From Theileria orientalis strain Shintoku (Eukaryota > Apicomplexa > Aconoidasida > Piroplasmida > Theileriidae): a DNA stretch of 64,000 nucleotides. Location: positions 1,302,001 to 1,366,000 of the forward strand of contig NC_025261.1 in NCBI RefSeq assembly GCF_000740895.1, given 5' to 3'. Shown here piece by piece: positions 57,446 through 64,000 of the stretch (positions within the stretch are counted from its first letter, which is position 1; every line of letters begins with the position of its first letter). The notes below the pieces were generated by a model. The model made no database searches. It had not been told where the DNA came from and saw only the letters and a program-made list of their open reading frames with translations. Made by a program: the position numbers and the translations under genes.

Positions 57446-60400
57446 ATGCGATTAGAGCATCTTGTTAGGACTCTGATCAAGTCCATTTCTAAGGGGAGAG
57501 AGAGGAAAAAGAAAATGTCCAAGTCAGCCAAACTAATCAACATGGATGAAACGGGCAAAGAACAGCTTGATCCAGACAACGATCCTGAGTATTGTTTCTG
57601 GCAGCCAGAATACTACTCAAAGGTTAAGAGCTCCCGCTACTTTAAGGAAAACAAATTCAAGTTCCTCGACCATGGCCGCTTTTTATACACCTTTTTCGCC
57701 TGGGCTGGCCCCTGGGTCTACAAAATATGCAAACAGTACATGGACCCGTTCATGTTTTACCCCTTGCCAGTGTCCGACCAAATACTATACTGGCAGCCAA
57801 TATTCGCCAAGCGCGTCAGCGACGGCCTGGTTAAGCTCGACCAGTACGAGAGCTGCAGATCGCAACCCACAGCCAAACGCAGAACTCCCTGCAAGTCCGT
57901 TCTCCTGAGGGCCCTGTTCGCCACGTTCTGGAGAAGAATCACGTTCATCCTGTGCTGCAACATCGTTCTCAACGTCGCCAACATGCTGCACATCTTCATA
58001 GTGAGGGAGATTCTCGTGGTCCTGACCAAAGACTCAAACAACTACTACAAGTTATATTCGTTGGCAGTTGTCCTGTCCTTTTACCAGTTTATCATAGCAC
58101 TGCTGCTGGACCATGTGAACTTTTATATGTATCGGCTGATCCACGTGATCCAGTACTCATTCTCCATCACAATATTCCAGCACGGCATGTGTCACCGGAG
58201 GAAGTTCGCGAACAACATCAACGGCTCAAATCCCCTGAACGTGTGCAACCAGGTTCTCCACAGCTGCTCACCGGACTCTGAGTGTTCTAAAAACCCATTA
58301 TTCTGCCAGGCTCTGCGTTACCAGAACAAGGATATCAATTCTAGGATATTTTCTTTCGAGTTTATGGATTCATACTACATTTCACTATTTCTTGAATCTA
58401 TCGTTCAGATACTTCAGTTCATTTTTAACTTCCTTGTGGGATTTTACATCATCTATGAGTGTCTATCTGTTTCTGTCTGGCCTCTGTACGTCTTCTACCT
58501 GTCTATCACCTTCGTTATGGTTCTTATCGAGATCTTCAACACTGTGCTACTGAAGTACATTTACGGCCTGAAGGATTACAGGATGAACAAGTGCAAGGAG
58601 GTAATCTCAGGCCTGGACCTAATTGACAAAATGTGCATGGGCGACATTGCTCACAACATCATAACAGGGACTAGGAACAACGAACTTCGGCTACTTTTCG
58701 TCAGATTTATGCTGTCGTTCCTTAACCGGCTTTTGGTAAACATCAGCTCATCGTTTGCCACGCTGCACATAATGGACGACCTCATAGAGATATCATTTAA
58801 GTTAGAGGACATTAGGAAGTTTAAAACATCCCACATGATGTCATCGATGATAGTCGTACTCAAGATCACGGATTCTATGTTGTTTGTTCCAGACTCAATG
58901 AAATTTTTGGCATATTCCCTAATATCCTACTTCAGAGCAGAGTATTATGTGAAAGATTGTTCTCCTAACTTTTATATCAGTGACAACAAGTACACTGGAT
59001 CTGTTCAAACGTCCACCGACATCGCCAGCGCCACCAACCAGCTACCTAACGATGTTGTTGTGTATTATAAGGATGCCACGTTCACCTGGGTCAACTCCAG
59101 GGAGAACCTGTTGAGTCAGAACTATGATCCTTATTTGAAGAACATCACCTTTGAACTCAAACGTGGCCAGATGGTCATTGTTACAGGTGCTCAGGGTTCT
59201 GGTAAATCTAACTTCATCAAGTCAATGCTCGGTGAGATGACCCTGGTTGGTGGTTCCATGGCTGTTGTGCCTCTACACACTTCTATGCCTATATTCTACG
59301 CATCACAGGACATATGGCTACACCAGGGTACCATTAGGTCAAACATTACATTTGGATACAAGTTTGATGAACACTTGTACAACACTGTGCTTAAGGCTGT
59401 TGAACTTGAATATGACATATCAACGTGGCTGCACGGTGACCTCAGAGTAGTATCTGACAACGCACATTCACTCAGTGGAGGCCAACGTGTAAGAATGGAG
59501 TTGGCTCGTGCAGTGTACGCTTATATGGTATTCCATCAGGTAAACAAGGAGTATAACAACAGCCAATGTTCGTTCTTGATGTGTTTGGATGCCTCGTTTC
59601 ATGGTTTGGACCCATATGTATCCAAGACAATATTCAATAACCTGTTTAACCTTAAAACTGGCTTATTGTTAAAGGATGATTTATCAATCGTTTTAACATC
59701 GTCGAAACGATACCTCGATAACATATCTCTATCCCAGGATTATTTTCCAAACTTTACTTTGTACAACGTCAAGGATAAAATGCTTGAGAAGACCAAAGAG
59801 GTATCGTTAAAGCCGAAGGATACTAGCTCTTCCTCACCCTCTGATCTGAAATCAATCAGCTCAGAGGAAATGTTCCAACTTTGCGAGTCCGACGAGAACT
59901 GTGGCAAGGGCAGATCGGAGTACATAAAGGAAATGTATGCGAACTCGCTGATAGTGAACCCAGAGATGAAGAAGCCCCAATCCAGGTTCAAACAGTCGCT
60001 GAGGCCTCATATCATCTATTTCAAGTCAGTGGGACCACTTTTCGCAATATTCGTCGCTCTTACTCTCATTTACATGATACTGGAAACGTATAAGTACGTA
60101 GTTGCTGGAAAACTGGGCGACGACATAATGAACATCGTATACACCATAGTTAGCCCACAGGAATACATGCCAGCACTCGCTAAGATCAGAGAGCTCTGCG
60201 ACGACACGCTGCTGAAAGTTAAGAAGATAACTGTGTCAGTTGTGGTGATCTGCTTTACTGCCAACTCCGTCCTGACGTTATGCTGCCTCCGCGGCTGCAA
60301 GAGGATACACGAATACTGCATCGACTCTCTGCTGAACAACAGCCCCCAGTTCGTGAAGATCAAGTTGTACAGCAGTGAAATCCTAACGTTCCTTTCCTCG

Positions 60401-62083
60401 GACATGTTCATGATCGACGAGACCTTCGGAAGCATTCTGTCTCAGCTGCTGATACTGGTGATCCAGGTCATCCTCATGGTTTGCGTTCTCTGTTACTACT
60501 TTCCCATCTGCGTGCCTGCCATTGGCCTGTGCCTGACCATAATGGTGTACGGAGTTTTTATGCAGTACGTCTACTCGACGAAAAACCTGCAAATTGCCTC
60601 TCTGGAGGCGCTCTCCAGGAACAACTTCGTCTGCGAAAACGCCGTGTCATCCTCGTCGACTTACCGCAGCCTCAAGAAGGAGGCGAGTCTTCTGGATAAC
60701 GTGATGGAGCACACCGACTACTTCGTCAGGGCCTTCTTTTTCAACAAGTCGTTTATGTCCTGGGCCTGCTTTGCCTCCAAGTTTGCCTTCCTGTTCATGA
60801 CTCTGAGCTCCTTCATCATCCCCCTGATTTATAAGCAGTTCAAAAAGCCCCAATTTTTCATCGGGGACTATGGCCTGAACGCCATGCAGACCGTAAGGAT
60901 CATGTTCACCTACACCGCCTACATCCTCACTGCTGCCAACCTCGAGATGCTGATGTGCTCCATCACCAGGTTTGAATGCTTCGTCCCCCGCGGACAGAAG
61001 TGCAAGTTCCTAAAGTGCCGCAATATCCACCAGGAGAACCTGGTCATGGACGTTGACTCCTACATGGGCCGCCCCGCCTCTGAGGCCGAGGTAAAACAGT
61101 CACTGCTGCTGAGAAGAAAGAGGGAATTCAGAAAGGAGAATAAGAAGTTTTATTGTTTTAGAAAGCTTAGTTTCAAGCCGAGGATTAACATATCTCACCC
61201 GAACTCTGAACTAAATCAAGAGCACACTGGCGTCAGTTTGGTCGACGTTTCAGTGTACACAACCCCTGACTATAACCCAGATGGTGTAATTCTTAAGGCA
61301 ATAACAGTCTCTGCTAAGCGTTCTGAGATAATTGGCATTGTTGGCAGGACTGGTGCTGGTAAGACTACTCTGTTGTCAGTACTGCAGAACATTGTTGAGA
61401 ACAGAACAGGTCTCGTACTGTTGGACGGCATGGATCTCAATAAAATCTCCAAACACGTACTCAGACAGGTTATAGGTGTTCTACCACAACTGCCATTTGT
61501 GTTCAAGGGATGGACTATTCGCAGGTTCCTTGATCCTAGGAAGCTGTTTAGTGACGATGACATCAACGATGCGCTGGACAAGTGTGGTCTACTCAACTTA
61601 GTCAATGAGCTTCCTGGTGGCAACAAGTTGGATAGTGTGATAATACCAGACAATCTGAGTCTGTACATGCCAACGAAGAAGAAAATCGCTAAACTGAACG
61701 TTGACAACTTGAAGGATTATTATAAGGAGTGTGACATGTTACTGTCGAACAGTCAGCTGAGGACACTCTCACTGGCCAGACTAGTGCTGTACCGAAACCT
61801 ATTCAGGGTCATTCTGGTTGATGAACCTCCAGAAAACTCAGACGAATACGAGTACGGAGAACAGAGTCTAGAGTACAAGGATACTGGAGTCCCAATATAT
61901 GAGTTACTAAAAGCCTACTTCCAACACTGTACAACATTCGTCACGGCACACAATTCCAACTCCCTGCGTATGTGCAATTCAGTATGGATATTGCACAAGG
62001 GAATGTACATGGGCAAGTGCGGCGCCGAAGAAATATTAAAAGAGAATTCTATCGCCAATATAATACAAAAGTTTGTAAAATAG
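57446..62083 (+). CDS. ABCC/MRP-type full ABC transporter
   Basis: A single exon of 1545 residues: TMD1-NBD1-TMD2-NBD2. The N-terminus has the ABCC-like stretch LPVSDQILYWQPIFAKRVSD ahead of the first helices. NBD1 (~residues 540-780) has Walker A GAQGSGKS, Q-loop YASQDIW, a perfect signature LSGGQRVRMELARA, but Walker B ends LDAS (Ala where the catalytic Glu stands) and the H-loop is LTSSKR (no His). NBD2 (~1270-1545) has Walker A GRTGAGKTT, Q-loop LPQLPF, Walker B ILVDEPP with the Glu, H-loop TAHNS, but a degenerate signature LSNSQLRTLSLA. So only one composite ATP site should hydrolyse, as in many ABCC proteins. Probably an organic-anion or drug exporter; substrate unknown. The start is the first ATG (MRLEHLVRTLIKSI); MSKSAKLIN is an alternative. 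Confidence 0.92.
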   Translation: MRLEHLVRTLIKSISKGRERKKKMSKSAKLINMDETGKEQLDPDNDPEYCFWQPEYYSKVKSSRYFKENKFKFLDHGRFLYTFFAWAGPWVYKICKQYMDPFMFYPLPVSDQILYWQPIFAKRVSDGLVKLDQYESCRSQPTAKRRTPCKSVLLRALFATFWRRITFILCCNIVLNVANMLHIFIVREILVVLTKDSNNYYKLYSLAVVLSFYQFIIALLLDHVNFYMYRLIHVIQYSFSITIFQHGMCHRRKFANNINGSNPLNVCNQVLHSCSPDSECSKNPLFCQALRYQNKDINSRIFSFEFMDSYYISLFLESIVQILQFIFNFLVGFYIIYECLSVSVWPLYVFYLSITFVMVLIEIFNTVLLKYIYGLKDYRMNKCKEVISGLDLIDKMCMGDIAHNIITGTRNNELRLLFVRFMLSFLNRLLVNISSSFATLHIMDDLIEISFKLEDIRKFKTSHMMSSMIVVLKITDSMLFVPDSMKFLAYSLISYFRAEYYVKDCSPNFYISDNKYTGSVQTSTDIASATNQLPNDVVVYYKDATFTWVNSRENLLSQNYDPYLKNITFELKRGQMVIVTGAQGSGKSNFIKSMLGEMTLVGGSMAVVPLHTSMPIFYASQDIWLHQGTIRSNITFGYKFDEHLYNTVLKAVELEYDISTWLHGDLRVVSDNAHSLSGGQRVRMELARAVYAYMVFHQVNKEYNNSQCSFLMCLDASFHGLDPYVSKTIFNNLFNLKTGLLLKDDLSIVLTSSKRYLDNISLSQDYFPNFTLYNVKDKMLEKTKEVSLKPKDTSSSSPSDLKSISSEEMFQLCESDENCGKGRSEYIKEMYANSLIVNPEMKKPQSRFKQSLRPHIIYFKSVGPLFAIFVALTLIYMILETYKYVVAGKLGDDIMNIVYTIVSPQEYMPALAKIRELCDDTLLKVKKITVSVVVICFTANSVLTLCCLRGCKRIHEYCIDSLLNNSPQFVKIKLYSSEILTFLSSDMFMIDETFGSILSQLLILVIQVILMVCVLCYYFPICVPAIGLCLTIMVYGVFMQYVYSTKNLQIASLEALSRNNFVCENAVSSSSTYRSLKKEASLLDNVMEHTDYFVRAFFFNKSFMSWACFASKFAFLFMTLSSFIIPLIYKQFKKPQFFIGDYGLNAMQTVRIMFTYTAYILTAANLEMLMCSITRFECFVPRGQKCKFLKCRNIHQENLVMDVDSYMGRPASEAEVKQSLLLRRKREFRKENKKFYCFRKLSFKPRINISHPNSELNQEHTGVSLVDVSVYTTPDYNPDGVILKAITVSAKRSEIIGIVGRTGAGKTTLLSVLQNIVENRTGLVLLDGMDLNKISKHVLRQVIGVLPQLPFVFKGWTIRRFLDPRKLFSDDDINDALDKCGLLNLVNELPGGNKLDSVIIPDNLSLYMPTKKKIAKLNVDNLKDYYKECDMLLSNSQLRTLSLARLVLYRNLFRVILVDEPPENSDEYEYGEQSLEYKDTGVPIYELLKAYFQHCTTFVTAHNSNSLRMCNSVWILHKGMYMGKCGAEEILKENSIANIIQKFVK
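58178..58338 (+). repeat. 161-bp tract shared with the next ABC gene (copy A)
   Basis: This stretch of TMD1 is identical to 63261-63421 except for one base (tgttct here, tgttca there). It encodes QHGMCHRRKFANNINGSNPL to NKDIN. The flanking sequence of the two genes differs at many positions. Confidence 0.97.
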
Positions 62084-62621
62084 CCTAACCGTTAAATATT
62101 CCAAATGTTTAACCATAATTAATGTCATATCCACATTTTTTTTTATCAATTATTTAGCCATTTATAGTTAAAGTACAATTATACCATATTTTGGGTGTTT
62201 TATGAACCTAATGTTGAGATGAATTGTGTACCTTCATCATCTAAATGTGTAACACAAACTTTTAGAATATAGCGCTTGTTAGTTAAATAATGGGCCATTA
62301 GTTTACACAGTTAAATATACTAACAAATCAATATTAAATGAAATCATAAATGCCAGTATATATATGATAAATATGATTAGAGTCCCCATAGGTAACATTC
62401 TATACATAAAAATGTTAAGTACTTAGCACATAATAAACATATTCAACATAAAACAATCCTTTTGGTGAATATGAAGAATCGTAGACACCTACATTGTTAT
62501 AATGAAGTGTAATTCCTTCACTTGTACAATATTTATGAATAAAACGAATAATATTTAAAAGAGTAACAAGAAAATCCAATAATTGATTTTTTAAAACATA
62601 CGACATGGCACAATATTATAT
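62084..62621. other. intergenic region between two ABC genes
   Basis: About 540 AT-rich bases with no clear feature. An ATG at 62605 opens a seven-codon frame that ends just before the second ABC start. Confidence 0.5.
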
Positions 62622-64000
62622 ATGAATCAACCTTCAACCACTATTGGAGCCAATTCTGGCATAGAGCCAGAAGAATTCTTTTGGCAAAGTGAACTGTATT
62701 TTAAATCATATTTCAGGAGCAAAAGAGGTAAAGCGTACCCTCATTACGATAACTCGAGCATCTTAAAGTTTTTGTTTTTTCACTGGGTCAACAAATGGGT
62801 CAATTTAGTCTCGAAACAATATGTTGATCCTTACAGATTACACCCCCTGCCAGTGTCGGACCAAATACTGTACTGGCAGCCAATATTTTCTAAACACATT
62901 AGCGACGCACTATTTAGACTAGAGTCGTTTGAAAATGCTAAATTTAAGTCGGGAAAAGTCAGATTGAAACTTTACTATTCAGTACTGCTGAGGGCCGCCA
63001 TCTACACATTCTGGAAGAGGCTCCTCTTTCTGATCACAGGCTTAATATTCGTGAACATTTTGAGCATGAGTATCGCAATCTTGGTTAAAAAGTTACTGGG
63101 AATCTTGAACGACAAGTCGTTCAATTTTATCAACACAGTTTTGCTACTGCTATCGATCATCGTGTTTCAAATAGCTGATGGACTGTTCATCGACAATTTG
63201 ACGTTTTACATGTACCGATTAATGTGTGTTGTACAGTGTCTCATTATCATAAATCCGTTTCAGCACGGCATGTGTCACCGGAGGAAGTTCGCGAACAACA
63301 TCAACGGCTCAAATCCCCTGAACGTGTGCAACCAGGTTCTCCACAGCTGCTCACCGGACTCTGAGTGTTCAAAAAACCCATTATTCTGCCAGGCTCTGCG
63401 TTACCAGAACAAGGATATCAACTCCAGAATATTCACGCTGGAGTTCATGGATTCGTATTACGTTTCGCTGATATTTGAGTCGATAAAGTACATGATAGAA
63501 TTCTTGTCAAATTTCATTTACGGGATCATTCTAATGTCGTTTCAACTTAAAATAAACATATGGGTGCTTTACATTTTAGGGTTTTTGTTCCTGGTTTTAA
63601 TCATTTTAATGGAAATAGCAAACACGTTCGTCTTTAAACACATTTCGCGCATCAGGGACATCAGAATAACGAAGTCCAATGACATTATACTTTCGCTGCC
63701 CATCATTAAGAAGACGCTCTACGATGATATCGCAATTACCATCATAACGCAGCTCAGAAACAATGAACTCATACTGTTCTTAGTAAGGGCGCTGATAACG
63801 TACTTCAATATCACCCTATACACGACGTGCGTTAACATCTCATTTTACATTATAAAAAGGTATTTTATAAAGTCAGTAAACGACGCCACTTTAATCACCG
63901 ACATAGACACGGCAGGCTTTATGGCGACGATATACATAATGCTGAAGATATACAATTCAATGTTCTTGGTGCCCAGTTCTATAAAAATGTTCGGAATGTC
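62622..64000 (+). CDS. second ABCC-type ABC transporter, 5' part (runs off the window)
   Basis: An open frame from the ATG at 62622 (MNQPSTTIGANSGIEPEEFF) to the end of the window, at least 459 residues. It follows the first ABC protein collinearly: FFWQSELYFKSYFRSKRG, LPVSDQILYWQPIFSKHISD, then the first membrane helices (LLFLITGLIFVNILSMSIAI, LLLLSIIVFQIADGLF), the shared CHRRKFANN tract and more helices. TMD1 is nearly complete; NBD1 lies beyond the window. The two genes are tandem paralogues. The upstream ATG at 62605 leads to a stop after six codons and is not the start. Confidence 0.9.
   Translation, partial: MNQPSTTIGANSGIEPEEFFWQSELYFKSYFRSKRGKAYPHYDNSSILKFLFFHWVNKWVNLVSKQYVDPYRLHPLPVSDQILYWQPIFSKHISDALFRLESFENAKFKSGKVRLKLYYSVLLRAAIYTFWKRLLFLITGLIFVNILSMSIAILVKKLLGILNDKSFNFINTVLLLLSIIVFQIADGLFIDNLTFYMYRLMCVVQCLIIINPFQHGMCHRRKFANNINGSNPLNVCNQVLHSCSPDSECSKNPLFCQALRYQNKDINSRIFTLEFMDSYYVSLIFESIKYMIEFLSNFIYGIILMSFQLKINIWVLYILGFLFLVLIILMEIANTFVFKHISRIRDIRITKSNDIILSLPIIKKTLYDDIAITIITQLRNNELILFLVRALITYFNITLYTTCVNISFYIIKRYFIKSVNDATLITDIDTAGFMATIYIMLKIYNSMFLVPSSIKMFGM
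63261..63421 (+). repeat. 161-bp tract shared with the previous ABC gene (copy B)
   Basis: Partner of 58178-58338, 160 of 161 bases identical by eye, inside an otherwise clearly diverged paralogue. Confidence 0.97.

Overview
The window is nuclear DNA of a piroplasm, most likely a Theileria species. The signs are dense genes on both strands, many short GT-AG introns, a large protein built of DUF529/FAINT-like blocks, an IspG gene with an N-terminal leader (apicoplast isoprenoid route), a Tpr/ENT-like membrane protein and neighbouring ABCC-type transporters. The moderate AT bias and the expanded families would fit the T. orientalis group, but the species is an inference.

Layout. 1-7.5 kb: end of a FAM210/DUF1279 protein, a very short DNAJC11-type J-protein, and a roughly 14-exon CLEC16A/Ema homologue swollen by low-complexity inserts. 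7.8-12.5 kb: mitochondrial bL27, an alpha/beta hydrolase carrying a one-base frameshift, a multi-exon gene of unknown family, and a two-exon membrane protein. 12.7-25.3 kb: a tandem array of six intact choline/ethanolamine kinase-like genes plus one deleted relic. It is interrupted by S-adenosylhomocysteinase and a small gene, and contains a GC-rich candidate ncRNA. 25.8-30.9 kb: the giant FAINT-like surface or secreted protein, with a possible separate signal-peptide exon. 31-41 kb: three WD40 proteins (CstF-50, UTP13, BUB3) and a small acidic protein. 41-50.4 kb: a GCN2-type eIF2alpha kinase, PPC decarboxylase, VPS2/CHMP2 and citrate synthase with a very long N-terminal extension. 50.5-55.9 kb: IspG/GcpE and the Tpr/ENT-like protein. 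57.4-64 kb: a complete ABCC-type ABC transporter and the start of a second one that shares a 161-bp tract of almost perfect identity.

How the genes relate. Most are unlinked housekeeping functions. The stand-out feature is the kinase array. Its catalytic core is nearly identical between copies, while the N-terminus and the segment just after the IDFDY motif are swapped between copies, which suggests gene conversion around diversifying cassettes. The two ABC genes show a similar local conversion tract. Many introns, and few intergenic regions, carry minisatellites. Exon boundaries below were worked out by hand from splice signals and frame; those described as approximate should be treated so.
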